Translations under genes and position numbers: made by a program
Notes under the pieces: model-generated
The model's input: the letters and a program-made list of their open reading frames with translations, nothing else
Databases searched by the model: none
Told to the model about the DNA's origin: nothing
Source of the DNA: an uncultured Hyphomicrobium sp.
GTDB taxonomy: Bacteria > Pseudomonadota > Alphaproteobacteria > Rhizobiales > Hyphomicrobiaceae
Length of the DNA stretch: 64,000 bases
Direction of reading: 5' to 3'
Assembly (NCBI GenBank): GCA_934555825.1
Contig: CAKTFJ010000005.1
Coordinates: 62,001 to 126,000 of the forward strand
Shown: piece by piece, positions 32,964-42,159 of the stretch
Numbering within the stretch: position 1 is the first letter of the stretch
Layout of the letters: each line of letters begins with the position of its first letter

Positions 32964-35900
32964 TTAGACGATCCTCGCGGATTCCAGCTCTTTCGCGAGG
33001 ATCTGCGTCTCATGAGAACGTGGGTTCGAGAGCGGGGCCAGGATGCGGTAAGCGACGGGCGTGAGGAACAGCGTCAGCAGTGTCGCGAAGCCGAGCCCGC
33101 CGATGATTACCCAGCCGAGGGCAAGGCGCGCTTCCGCACCCGCTCCGAATGCCAGCACGAGTGGAACCGCGCCGATGACGGACGCTGCCATCGTCATCAT
33201 GACCGGGCGCAGGCGAACGGTGGAGGCATTGCGGATGGCGGCGTCCACGTCCATTCCCTCGTCGCGACGCTGGTTTGCGAACTCAACGATGAGAATTCCG
33301 TTCTTGGCCATGATGCCCACCAGGAGAACGAGGCCGATCTGGCTGTAAACGTTGAGCGTGCCTCCCGACAGCAGGATGGCGATGGCCGCTGCAGCCAATC
33401 CGAACGGGACCGTGAACAGGATGACGAGGGCGCTCACGATGCTTTCGAACTGGGCTGCCAGCACCAGGAACACCACAAGCAGCGCGATTGCGAAAACGAA
33501 CGCGGTGTTCTGCGAGGTTTCGGCCAGTGTGCGCGCTTCGCCCAGCAGGATGGTCGACATCGTGGGATCGAGCACCTCGGCCGCGATGGTGCGCATGGCC
33601 TCGACGGCGTCGCTCAGCACCATGCCTTCGTCGAGGCCCGCTGTGATGGGGACGGCGCGTTGGCGATCCTCGCGACCGAGGCTCGGAGCGATGGCATTTT
33701 CCTGGATCGTCACCAGCGAAGACAGTGAGACGAAGCTGCCGTTGTTGGTCTTGACGAACACGTTGCCGAGGTCGGTCGGATCGTCGATGGGTCGGCCGCC
33801 GGCCTTCACCTGAACCTCGACGATCTCGTCGCCGATGAAGAGATCTGCAGCCTTCTGGTAGTCCACCATCGTGTTGATGAGACTGGTTATGGTGGCGATG
33901 GGCACGCCGAGTTTCGTGGCCGCCTCGCGGTTGATGCGGACGGAGAGCTGCGGCTGAGTCGTGTCGTAATCCGTGCGCGCGTTGCGGAAGCCCGGTGTTT
34001 CCGAGAGGCGGCTTGCGAGCTCCACTGCCTTTTCGGCGAGCCGGTCATAGTCGGGCCCGGCGATGGCGAAACGGAAGCCCTGGCCGCCGCCGCGGATGCC
34101 GAGGCTGTTGGGCTGGCGCATGGCGACGGTGAGGCCCGGAATGCCGGACAGACGTTGCTGCAGCTCGGCCTGGATTTCGTGCTGCGATCGGCTGCGGTCG
34201 TTCCAGGCGGCGAGCGGGGCCACGATCATGGCGCGATTGGCGTTGCCGCCGCTGCCGATGGTTGCGAGCACGCCGGTGATCTCGCCTTTCTCTTTCAGGT
34301 CGGCGAGCTCTGCTTCGACCCGCTCCGTGAGCCTCGCCATGTATTCGAGGTTGGCGCCCTGTTGAGTGTTGAGGCTGATCATGATGATGCCGCGGTCTTC
34401 GGTCGGTGTGATTTCCTGAGGCAGCATCGTGTAGGCGCCCCAACCGAGAGCCGCAAAGCCCAATGAGGCGGCGACCAGCAGGTAGCGCGCGCGCAGGCAA
34501 AGATCGAGCGTGCGGGCGTAGCCTGCGGCCAGCCGATTCGAGAGGCGGGTAAACCAGCTTTCGCGCCGCGGCTCGTCTTCGTTGGTTTGGGTGCGCGCGG
34601 TCGGTGCTCCAAGTTTCGAGGCCATCATCGGAACGACGGTGAGCGCTACGAAGGAGGAGATCGTGACGGCGAAGGCGAGCACGAAGCCGAATTCGGAAAA
34701 CAAGTTTCCGACGATGCCCGGCATGAACGAGATCGGAACGAATACCGCGATCAGGACTACGGTCGTGGAGAGAACGGCGAAGACGATTTCGTAAGTTCCG
34801 AGCACGGCTGCGGCGCGCGGGCCGTTGCCCATGGCGCGATAGCGCGAAATGTTCTCGACCACGATGATGGCGTCGTCCACGACGAGGCCGGTTGCGATGA
34901 CGAGGGCGAGAAGCGTCAGCATGTTGATGGAAAAACCCGCGATCCAGATCGCGGCCAGTGTGCCGATCAGTGAGACGGGGATCGCGAATGCGGGCGGGAT
35001 CGTTTCGCGGGCCGAGCCGAGAAACGCGAAAATGACGAGGATAACGATTGCGGTGGCGAGGAGCAGCGTGATCACCACTTCGGTGATGGATGCGCGAATG
35101 AAGATCGCGTCGTCGGACGTGATGGCGATGCTGACGCCTTCGGGCAGTGAGCGTTGAAGGTCGGCCACGGCCTGGCGCACGCCGTCTGAAATGGCGATGG
35201 TGTTGGCCTTCGCTTGGCGGACGATCTCGATGCCGATGGCGGTGCTTCCGTCCAGGCGCGTGATGGCTGTTGCGTCCTCGAATGCCCATCGCACGAAGGC
35301 CACATCGCCAACTTTCGTGCGGGCGTCGATTTCGAGTGCGGCAACGTCTGCGGGAGTTTCAATCGGGGCTTCCGCGCGGACGATGAGCTGCTGCGTCGCG
35401 TTTTCGAGAGCGCCGGAGGGCGTCGTGACCGATGCTGCACCAATGGTGGAAATGAGATCGCTGAGGCCGATGCCGCGTGCGGCGAGCGCTACCTGTGAGA
35501 CGCGAACCTCGATTGTGCGTGCGCGCAGGCCATAAGAGTTGGCTGCGGCGACGCCGTCGACAGCCGCGAGCCGATCCTCGATCACGTTCTCGACCAGATC
35601 CGTGAGCTCGCTTTCCGAGAGCGTGTCGGATGCAACGGCCATGCGGATGATAGGTGAGGCATCCGCGTCGGCCTTCATGACGCGCGGTTCCTGATCCATG
35701 TCGTTTGGCAATTGGCGTGCGACGCTGGCCACTGCGTCGCGGACGTCCATCGCTGCGACCTGCATGTCGGTTGTGGTGGAGAACTCGATAGAGACCCGGC
35801 TCGATCCGTAAGACGAATTCGACGTGATGCCCGTCACGCCCTGGACGCGGGCGACGGCGCTTTCGATGATGGCAGTGACCTGAGCGTCCATGCTTTCGGG

Positions 35901-36116
35901 CGAGGCGCCGGGGAAGCTCGAACTCACCGTGACGACGGGGCGATCCACGTCGGGCAACTCGCGGATCTCGATGTTTTGCACGGCCGCGATGCCGGCGATG
36001 ATCACGAGCAGATTGACGACCATGGCGAGGATGGGTCGGCGAACGAACACGCCGACCCATCCGCCGTCGCTTGCCAGCGGGCGCACAGGGGCAGTTTCAT
36101 TCGGGGGGATGGTCAT
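32964..36116 (-). CDS. RND efflux transporter permease (HAE1/AcrB family)
   Basis: 1050 residues, the usual size. The N-terminal membrane helix, two large periplasmic loops and two sets of transmembrane helices are in standard order. TM4 holds the proton-relay aspartates ('GLVVDDAIIVVENI'), and 'PMMASKLGAP' and 'GLVLLVGIMAKNGILIVEFAN' are family signatures. It is an inner-membrane proton-driven multidrug exporter that works with the adaptor encoded just upstream and an outer membrane channel encoded elsewhere. Substrates cannot be read from the sequence. The gene ends in Ala/Glu-rich sequence without special features. Confidence 0.95.
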   Translation of the reverse strand: MTIPPNETAPVRPLASDGGWVGVFVRRPILAMVVNLLVIIAGIAAVQNIEIRELPDVDRPVVTVSSSFPGASPESMDAQVTAIIESAVARVQGVTGITSNSSYGSSRVSIEFSTTTDMQVAAMDVRDAVASVARQLPNDMDQEPRVMKADADASPIIRMAVASDTLSESELTDLVENVIEDRLAAVDGVAAANSYGLRARTIEVRVSQVALAARGIGLSDLISTIGAASVTTPSGALENATQQLIVRAEAPIETPADVAALEIDARTKVGDVAFVRWAFEDATAITRLDGSTAIGIEIVRQAKANTIAISDGVRQAVADLQRSLPEGVSIAITSDDAIFIRASITEVVITLLLATAIVILVIFAFLGSARETIPPAFAIPVSLIGTLAAIWIAGFSINMLTLLALVIATGLVVDDAIIVVENISRYRAMGNGPRAAAVLGTYEIVFAVLSTTVVLIAVFVPISFMPGIVGNLFSEFGFVLAFAVTISSFVALTVVPMMASKLGAPTARTQTNEDEPRRESWFTRLSNRLAAGYARTLDLCLRARYLLVAASLGFAALGWGAYTMLPQEITPTEDRGIIMISLNTQQGANLEYMARLTERVEAELADLKEKGEITGVLATIGSGGNANRAMIVAPLAAWNDRSRSQHEIQAELQQRLSGIPGLTVAMRQPNSLGIRGGGQGFRFAIAGPDYDRLAEKAVELASRLSETPGFRNARTDYDTTQPQLSVRINREAATKLGVPIATITSLINTMVDYQKAADLFIGDEIVEVQVKAGGRPIDDPTDLGNVFVKTNNGSFVSLSSLVTIQENAIAPSLGREDRQRAVPITAGLDEGMVLSDAVEAMRTIAAEVLDPTMSTILLGEARTLAETSQNTAFVFAIALLVVFLVLAAQFESIVSALVILFTVPFGLAAAAIAILLSGGTLNVYSQIGLVLLVGIMAKNGILIVEFANQRRDEGMDVDAAIRNASTVRLRPVMMTMAASVIGAVPLVLAFGAGAEARLALGWVIIGGLGFATLLTLFLTPVAYRILAPLSNPRSHETQILAKELESARIV

Positions 36117-36169
36117 CGTGCGGCTCCGGTGGGCTTAAAGACTTGGTGAGGCGGTGTGAGGTGCTCCCG

Positions 36170-37237
36170 TCACGAGCCTGCCTCTCGCACCTGCTGTCCC
36201 GGGCGCAGGAAGCCGCCGCCCTCATGCACGATCCTGTCGCCTGCCTTGAGGGTGGCGTCGATAAAGACGCGGTCTCCGTCGCGCGCGAGGATGGCGGCGT
36301 TGATGCGCTCGACCGTGTTTTCCGCGGTAACACGCCAGACGTAGGCACCGGACCGATCCCATTGGATGGCCAGTCCGGGGACCACGGGAGATTCGTCGCC
36401 GGTGAGTTGGACGCTGACGGAAAATGTGGAGCCGGGGATAAGGCTCATGTCCGGGTTCGGAACCTCGCCGCGTACGGTCAGCGTGCGTGTTACGGGATCG
36501 ATGCGGGTGCCCACTGCCCGGACGCTTCCGTTGTGAATTTCGCCAGGGCGTGCGGCGAGCGTTGCTCTCACGGGCATGTCGATCTTGATTGCCGGCGCTG
36601 CAGCCTCGGGAACTGTGAACTCGATGACGATTGTGGAGCGGTCGTCGAGTGTGGCGACCGGCGTGCCGATGGCGAGATAGTCGCCGGTGTCGAGGTCGGT
36701 CAGGCCAATGATGCCGGAGAAGGGGGCGCGGATCGTCATGCGCTCAAGATCGTCGCGTGCGCGGCGAAGGGCGGCATCGGCAACCTTCAAGGCCGTGTCC
36801 GCATCCGCTCGCGTGACGCGAGACACGGCGCCTTCGCTGAGCTGCTTGTAACGCTCCACGGCGTCGAAGGCCTGCTGACGCTGGGCTTCGGCGGATTCGA
36901 CTGCGATGGCTTCCTGCTCGGAACTCAAGCGGATGAGGGGTTGGCCGGCTTCAACCTTGTCGCCGCCTTGGAACAGCACCTCCTCGATGACGCCTGCGAC
37001 GCGCGTCGTCAGTGTGACCTGCTGGCGTGCCCGGCCGGAGCCGACCGCCGCGACACGCTCGATTGCGGGGGCGGTGCGAACCTCGTAGGTGGAAATTACC
37101 GGATCGCCGTCGATCATGCGGCGTCCGCGCTGGGCGTCGGCGGGTGTCGGAAACGAGCCCACCATGAGCGCGGCAACCGCACCGGCGAGGATGCAAAGCG
37201 GCGGCCATCGCCGGGTGCGTGCGGAACTCGAGATCAT
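36170..37237 (-). CDS. RND efflux periplasmic adaptor (membrane fusion protein)
   Basis: 355 residues from ATG 37237, chosen for the GGGGGG just upstream; the open frame extends further but without a good site. An N-terminal hydrophobic segment (signal or anchor, about 10-30) is followed by a beta-barrel/lipoyl pattern ('GVIEEVLFQGGDKVEAGQPL'), a helical hairpin (about 110-150) and the barrel domain with 'FSGIIGLTDLDTGDYL'. It is the adaptor partner of the RND pump encoded 53 bases downstream in the same operon. No regulator gene lies next to it. Confidence 0.93.
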   Translation of the reverse strand: MISSSARTRRWPPLCILAGAVAALMVGSFPTPADAQRGRRMIDGDPVISTYEVRTAPAIERVAAVGSGRARQQVTLTTRVAGVIEEVLFQGGDKVEAGQPLIRLSSEQEAIAVESAEAQRQQAFDAVERYKQLSEGAVSRVTRADADTALKVADAALRRARDDLERMTIRAPFSGIIGLTDLDTGDYLAIGTPVATLDDRSTIVIEFTVPEAAAPAIKIDMPVRATLAARPGEIHNGSVRAVGTRIDPVTRTLTVRGEVPNPDMSLIPGSTFSVSVQLTGDESPVVPGLAIQWDRSGAYVWRVTAENTVERINAAILARDGDRVFIDATLKAGDRIVHEGGGFLRPGQQVREAGS

Positions 37238-37411
37238 TGATCCCCCCATTCTGTCCGAGAGACGGCGCCTCTCGTCGGTGGTGTGCTTCATTCGGCGGCA
37301 GTGACGATCGGGAGTTGAACGGCGCGATTGGCGCATATCCGTCGGACGTTACCGTCAGTTCATGGTCAGGTCATGTAACTTGGCGTCGTAAATTCGGTTT
37401 CAAACGGGGCG

Positions 37412-37454
37412 TCTTCTTAAAAAGAAACCGGCGGGCTTGGCTGGCCCGCCGGTT
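37412..37454 (-). terminator. Intrinsic terminator of the iron-binding protein gene
   Basis: On the minus strand an 11-bp stem (AACCGGCGGGC / GCCCGCCGGTT, arms 37444-37454 and 37426-37436) with a 7-base loop is followed by TCTTTTTAAG. It lies 30 bases after the stop of the gene 37484-38536. Confidence 0.9.
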
Positions 37455-37483
37455 CGCATGTCGTGATTTGCAGGCGCTAAGCG

Positions 37484-38536
37484 CTATTGCGGACCCGCGT
37501 CGAAGCGGACTTTGTCGACCAGCTCGGATGCCTTGCGGCGCAGCGCGGCGATCTCGGCGATGGGAAGCGTATCCGCCTTCAACTCGCCCCAGCTTTTCAC
37601 CAGATCCGAGCTTTCGGCGCCGACCACGATGGGATACTCGCCGCTCTTGCCGACATAGCTTTCCTGCGACTTCTTCGAGAGGAAGAATTCGATCAGCTTG
37701 ACGGCGTTGTCTTTGTTCGGAGCATGAGCCGCGAGCGCGCCGCCGGAAATGTTGACGTGCGTTCCACGGTCGGCCGCATTCGGGAAGAGGATTTTGATCG
37801 ACTCGGCGACCGGCTTGTACTCCTCGCTCCGCATCATTCCGGCCATGTAGTAGGTGTTGCCGATGGCGACGTCGCAAAGGCCCGCGTGGACATTGCGCGC
37901 GCCTTCGCGGTCGCCGCCCGCAGGCTTGGTTGCCAGATTATCGCGGACGCCGGCGAGCCACGCCTCGGCCTTTTCCTCACCGTGGTGCGCGATCATGGAA
38001 GCGATCAGCGCGATGTTGTAGGTGTGCTGGCCGGAGCGGGAGCAGATCTTGCCCTTCCACTTGGCTTCGGCCAGCTCTTCGTACGTGACTGTGTCCTGGG
38101 GCACGCGCTCCTTGGATGCGTAGAGAATGCGTGCGCGCTGCGTGAAGCCAACCCAATGGTGTTCGGGATCACGGAAGCGAGCATCGACGGTCTCGTCGAC
38201 GAGCTTCGATTCGAGCGGCTGCGTCACGCCTGCGTCCTTGGCCTGGATGAGCAACCCTGAATCGTTGACGATCAGGAGGTCGGCGGGGCTGTTGCGGCCC
38301 TCGGCCGTCATGCGCTCGATGATGCCGTTACGGCCATACACGATATTGGTTTTAATGCCCGTTTCGGCGGTGAAGGCGTCTAGAATTTCCTGAATGAGGC
38401 CCGGCTCACGGTAGGAATAGATGTTGACCACTTCCTCGGCCTGAGCCTGAGCGCCGACCGCGCTCATCGCGGCAACAGCCAGCAGGATGCGCGACCGTGT
38501 GACCTTCGAGAGAAGGGCGGTCCGTAGGTTCTTCAT
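37484..38536 (-). CDS. Iron(III) ABC transporter substrate-binding protein (FbpA/FutA type)
   Basis: 350 residues. Signal peptide 1-33. The sequence 'VVNIYSYREPGLIQEILDAF' opens the mature fold, and 'IGNTYYMAGMM' contains the paired tyrosines that bind ferric iron. 'NISGGALAAHAPNKDNAVKLI' is also typical of FutA/FbpA. It is a periplasmic Fe3+-binding component, but no permease or ATPase gene is beside it, so it must work with a distant ABC transporter. TTGGAGAA precedes the ATG. It is divergent from the siderophore receptor gene, suggesting shared iron control. Confidence 0.92.
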   Translation of the reverse strand: MKNLRTALLSKVTRSRILLAVAAMSAVGAQAQAEEVVNIYSYREPGLIQEILDAFTAETGIKTNIVYGRNGIIERMTAEGRNSPADLLIVNDSGLLIQAKDAGVTQPLESKLVDETVDARFRDPEHHWVGFTQRARILYASKERVPQDTVTYEELAEAKWKGKICSRSGQHTYNIALIASMIAHHGEEKAEAWLAGVRDNLATKPAGGDREGARNVHAGLCDVAIGNTYYMAGMMRSEEYKPVAESIKILFPNAADRGTHVNISGGALAAHAPNKDNAVKLIEFFLSKKSQESYVGKSGEYPIVVGAESSDLVKSWGELKADTLPIAEIAALRRKASELVDKVRFDAGPQ

Positions 38537-38952
38537 AGGTCAGTTCTCCAATAATCGGGGGTCAAGGTCCCGCTATCGGCTGGCCGTCGGAGGGCGTCGG
38601 CGTGTGCCTATGCTCCCCGGTTCCGGCCGGCAGGATGCCATTCTCCATAGTGCAGGGCCGAAAACTACGTCAAGAAAGTCAACTTTTTTACGACGACGCC
38701 GTGCTTCGCGGCGATGTCGCGACCGATTTATGGCGGCTACGTCATTCTGTCGCTGGGTTGCAAAAAAGCTTCACCTGCTGAACAGGCGTTCCTTCCGTAG
38801 GCGTCAATAGTTGACATAGCTAGTATAGATTCAGCAGGATCGTTTTTGCCGTTCGACCGCTCGGCGGGAGGGGAACCAGCTACCGTGCCTCACAAGCGCG
38901 GGGCTTGCGTCGTCTGGCGAAGAAATTCGTCTGGATTTTTGGGGGAAGTACA
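38537..38952. promoter_or_regulatory. Divergent promoter region of the iron genes
   Basis: 416 bases between the iron-binding protein and the siderophore receptor, with no gene. GTCAA-TAG-TTGAC (38803-38815) is a perfect short palindrome, with CCTG-N5-CAGG (38774-38786) nearby. Below it lies an AT-richer stretch, TAGCTAGTATAGATTC (38817-38832), that could hold a promoter for the receptor. I did not find a convincing Fur, Irr (ICE) or RirA (IRO) consensus. The regulator is therefore open. Confidence 0.45.
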
Positions 38953-41316
38953 ATGGACTGCACAAAGAATTCGCGCGAGCACGACGAGATCGTGCCCGTT
39001 CGCGCTGAGGGGGCGACGGCCGGCGTCGGCACGACGCTCGGGCTTCTTCCGATCCTGGCGGTCGCTATGTCGGGCTCTGCGTTTGCCCAGAGCTCGGTTT
39101 CGGTCGACGAGATCACAGTTGGGGGCGGTGGCACGCCGGCTCCTGCTGCAGCTCCTGCCGAAGATTACGAGGTTGAGCCGGCTCCGGCTGCTCCCACCGA
39201 TCTCAGCCTCCGCGACGGTGGCGCTGGGGTGCTGAACCCGGGTGTTTCCTCGTCCGCAAGGTCAACGGCTCCTTTGTTGAACACGCCGCAGACCGTAACG
39301 GTTATTCCCGGCACGCTGATTCAGCAGCGCCAAGCGACCACGATGGTGGAAGCGCTGCGCAACACGCCCGGCATTACGTTTGACGCGGGCGAGAACGGTT
39401 TCGCTTCAGGCCCGAACCAGTTCAACATCCGCGGCTTCAACTCCGTTGGCAGCCTGTTCATCGACGATACGCGCGACAACGGCAGCTTCACGCGCGACAC
39501 CTTCAACATCGAAGGCATCGAAATTGTGAAGGGTCCGGCGGCCGACAACGGCCGTGGCACCGCTGGCGGCTACATCAATACAGTTACCAAGACGCCGCGG
39601 ATCGGCAACTTCGTGGCCGGCACGGCTGGTATCGGCTTCGACGAGTACGATTCCGAGATGCGCCGCCGCGCGACCCTCGACGTTAATCAGGGCGTCGGAA
39701 CAGTGGGCGTTCGCCTCAACGCGATGATCCAGGACGGTGGCGTTGCCGGCCGCGACATCGCAGAGAACGATGCTTGGGGTGTCGCACCGTCTCTCGCCTT
39801 CGGTCTCGGCACGAACTTCCGTGCGACCTTCGCCTATGAACACTACGAGCGGAACGACGTTCCGGATATGGGACTTCGTGTCAATGGCGCACCGTCCGCA
39901 TTGCGCTCGGTTCGTATTCCAGGTGCGGGCGCACGGCCGAACGGTGCGGGAGATGCGCCGCGCGATTTTGCTTATCCGCAAACAGCGCTTGGCTTCGACG
40001 ATACCGTGCAGGATGCATTCCTCGCCCGCTTTGAGTACGATATCGTGCCGGGCGTGACGATCAGCAACCAGACGCGTTGGGCGGAAGTCGATCGTGATGC
40101 GCGCACCTTCTATGTCAACGGTGCCGCAATTCCAGGTGTGCCGTTCGAGTATTCTCGTAACAACGAGACTTTGAGCAACCAGACGAACCTGCGGGCAAAG
40201 TTCAATACCGGTCCGTTCAAGCACACGCTTTCTACGGGTGTAGATCTCTCGCGTGAGGAATCGTTCGCCATCCGTCCGCCGACGACCGCAGCTCAAGTTG
40301 AGCAGCTGGCCGACGTTCAGATTGATACCGTCGCGTTCTATGCATTCAATACCGTCGAGTTGAGCCGGCACTGGCAGCTGACCGGTGGTGTGCGCGTCGA
40401 GCATTACGATCTCGATCTCAGCGGTCAGGCTATTTCCGGCGTTCCGGGTGCAGGTATTCTCAACTGGAGCGACTCCGACACGACAGTCGGCGGCAAGATC
40501 GGGTTGGCTTATAAGCCGGTCGATAATGGCACCTTCTACGCCTCCTACGGGCTGTCGCACTTGCCTCACGGCTCGCTTCTGTCGAACCCCGACATCGCTC
40601 GGAACGGCGTCAATGCTTTCTCGGGGTTTGTGCCGGGTGCAGATCCGGTCGAGTTGCACAACTATGAAGTGGGCGTGAAGTGGGATTGGTTCAACGGAAA
40701 GCTGTCGACGACGGCTGCGCTGTTCCACACTGAGAAGAAGAAAGTCGGATATCCGGTGCCTGGCAGCGGCTCTCCGCCGGATGTGGTGTACGGGCGCCAG
40801 GTCGTACAGGGCCTGGAACTCGGCATTGCCGGCGAGATCACGGAGCGCTGGAAGGTGTACGGCGGTCTTCTCTGGATGGATAGCGAGCGTAAGCACGGCC
40901 CGGCTGTCGACGCGGCACTCAACACTGACTACGGCGCAGGCTTGATTCCCGCTGTCACGACCACGAACGGCGACGAGTTGGCGTATACGCCGAACTTCTC
41001 CGCCACGCTGTGGATGACCTACGACCTGACGGATAAGTTCACCTTCGGCGGTGGCATCCAGTACGTCGGCGACTCTTGGGTTGGGCGTCCGGACGATGCG
41101 CTCCGCGTGATCCCGAACGGCAAGTTCGGCAAGGTGCCGGATTACTTCCTGGTCAATCTGTACGCTTCGTACGACATCACGGACAACATCGAGCTGTCGC
41201 TCAACGTCGACAACGTGTTCGACGAGGAATACGTCCAGACGCTCAACTGGAACGGCAACTGGGGCTATCTCGGCGCGCCGCGCACCTACTGGCTCTCGGC
41301 GAACTTCAAGTACTGA
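38953..41316 (+). CDS. TonB-dependent siderophore receptor (Fiu/PiuA-like)
   Basis: 787 residues; ATG 38953 follows GGGGGAAG. A signal peptide is at about 20-45 ('LPILAVAMSGSAFAQS'), and the plug domain at about 100-225 ('NTPQTVTVIPGTLIQQRQ', 'FNIRGFNSVGSLFIDD'). The beta-barrel continues to the C-terminal 'RTYWLSANFKY', ending in aromatic Tyr as barrel proteins do. It belongs to the catecholate/ferric-siderophore branch. The PiuC-type dioxygenase follows downstream, as for PiuA in Pseudomonas and Fiu in E. coli. Energy would come from the TonB-ExbBD encoded nearby. Confidence 0.93.
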   Translation: MDCTKNSREHDEIVPVRAEGATAGVGTTLGLLPILAVAMSGSAFAQSSVSVDEITVGGGGTPAPAAAPAEDYEVEPAPAAPTDLSLRDGGAGVLNPGVSSSARSTAPLLNTPQTVTVIPGTLIQQRQATTMVEALRNTPGITFDAGENGFASGPNQFNIRGFNSVGSLFIDDTRDNGSFTRDTFNIEGIEIVKGPAADNGRGTAGGYINTVTKTPRIGNFVAGTAGIGFDEYDSEMRRRATLDVNQGVGTVGVRLNAMIQDGGVAGRDIAENDAWGVAPSLAFGLGTNFRATFAYEHYERNDVPDMGLRVNGAPSALRSVRIPGAGARPNGAGDAPRDFAYPQTALGFDDTVQDAFLARFEYDIVPGVTISNQTRWAEVDRDARTFYVNGAAIPGVPFEYSRNNETLSNQTNLRAKFNTGPFKHTLSTGVDLSREESFAIRPPTTAAQVEQLADVQIDTVAFYAFNTVELSRHWQLTGGVRVEHYDLDLSGQAISGVPGAGILNWSDSDTTVGGKIGLAYKPVDNGTFYASYGLSHLPHGSLLSNPDIARNGVNAFSGFVPGADPVELHNYEVGVKWDWFNGKLSTTAALFHTEKKKVGYPVPGSGSPPDVVYGRQVVQGLELGIAGEITERWKVYGGLLWMDSERKHGPAVDAALNTDYGAGLIPAVTTTNGDELAYTPNFSATLWMTYDLTDKFTFGGGIQYVGDSWVGRPDDALRVIPNGKFGKVPDYFLVNLYASYDITDNIELSLNVDNVFDEEYVQTLNWNGNWGYLGAPRTYWLSANFKY

Positions 41317-41387
41317 GCCGCCGGTTAACGAAGACAAGCGGAGGCTGAGCGGAATCAAGTTCAGCCTCCGTAGAAACGGGTAAGAAG

Positions 41388-41421
41388 AGAATGCCGGGCT
41401 TGCCCGGCATTCTTGCGTTTT
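41388..41421 (+). terminator. Hairpin between receptor and dioxygenase genes
   Basis: AGAATGCCGGG / CCCGGCATTCT (41388-41398, 41403-41413) with a 4-base loop, followed by TGCGTTTTA, is an intrinsic terminator or attenuator. A weaker stem, CGGAGGCTGA / TCAGCCTCCG (41339-41348, 41361-41370), precedes it. The dioxygenase gene's AAGGAG starts right after, so read-through may set its level relative to the receptor. Confidence 0.75.
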
Positions 41422-41435
41422 AAGGAGACGATCCC

Positions 41436-42116
41436 ATGCTCGTGACCATCCCGGACGTGCTCTCGGCGGAAGAGCTTGCGCATATCCGCCGCGTACTCGA
41501 AGGCACGCAGTGGGTGGATGGGCGCGTGACGGCCGGGGATCAGGCCGTGAAGGTCAAAAACAATCTTCAGGTGCCGATCGATTCGCCTGCGGCTCAAGAG
41601 CTGGGCCAGATCGTTCTTGGCGCGCTTGGGCGCAATGCGAAGTTCATGACGGCCGCGCTGCCGCTGCGCGTGCTGCCGCCGATGTTCAACCGCTACGACG
41701 GAGGCATGACGTTCGGCGCGCACGTCGATGGATCGATCCGGACGCTGCCGGGTGGCCAGCGGCTTCGTACGGATGTTTCTTCGACGCTGTTTCTGACGCC
41801 GCCCGAGGACTACGATGGCGGGGAACTCGTCGTCCACGACACCTACGGCAAGCACACCGTGAAGCTGCCTGCGGGGCATCTCGTCGTCTATCCCGCAACG
41901 AGCATGCACAGCGTGACGCCGGTGACGCGCGGTAGTCGATGGGCTTCGTTCTTCTGGTCGCAGTCGATGGTGAAGGACGACTGGCGGCGTCACATGCTCT
42001 ACGATCTCGACATGTCGATCATGAGCGTGCGCGAGCGACTGCCGGACGACGATCCGGCCGTTGTCGGGCTCACGGCGCATTATCATAATCTGATCCGGGC
42101 CTGGTCTGAGACCTGA
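41436..42116 (+). CDS. piuC: Fe(II)/2-oxoglutarate dioxygenase, PiuC/YbiX type
   Basis: 226 residues, the usual length of PKHD-type hydroxylases. The iron-binding triad is H96, D98 ('FGAHVDGS') and H159 ('SMHSV'); the 2-oxoglutarate-binding Arg is probably R168 ('TRGSRW'). '[12 protein letters not shown]' and '[13 protein letters not shown]' are characteristic of the PiuC/YbiX family. AAGGAG precedes the ATG. PiuC is found next to PiuA/Fiu-type receptors in many bacteria, and its substrate is not established; a siderophore or receptor-linked modification is presumed. It is cytoplasmic by sequence. Confidence 0.93.
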   Translation: MLVTIPDVLSAEELAHIRRVLEGTQWVDGRVTAGDQAVKVKNNLQVPIDSPAAQELGQIVLGALGRNAKFMTAALPLRVLPPMFNRYDGGMTFGAHVDGSIRTLPGGQRLRTDVSSTLFLTPPEDYDGGELVVHDTYGKHTVKLPAGHLVVYPATSMHSVTPVTRGSRWASFFWSQSMVKDDWRRHMLYDLDMSIMSVRERLPDDDPAVVGLTAHYHNLIRAWSET

Positions 42117-42159
42117 GACGGACGGCGGCGGATTTGACGAGCGAGAGGATTGCGTTGTG

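Noticed and set aside
39406..41358. 650-codon minus-strand frame across the TonB receptor gene
   Set aside because: It is a codon-bias shadow of the receptor gene: Arg/His-rich, with no domain, although unusually long.
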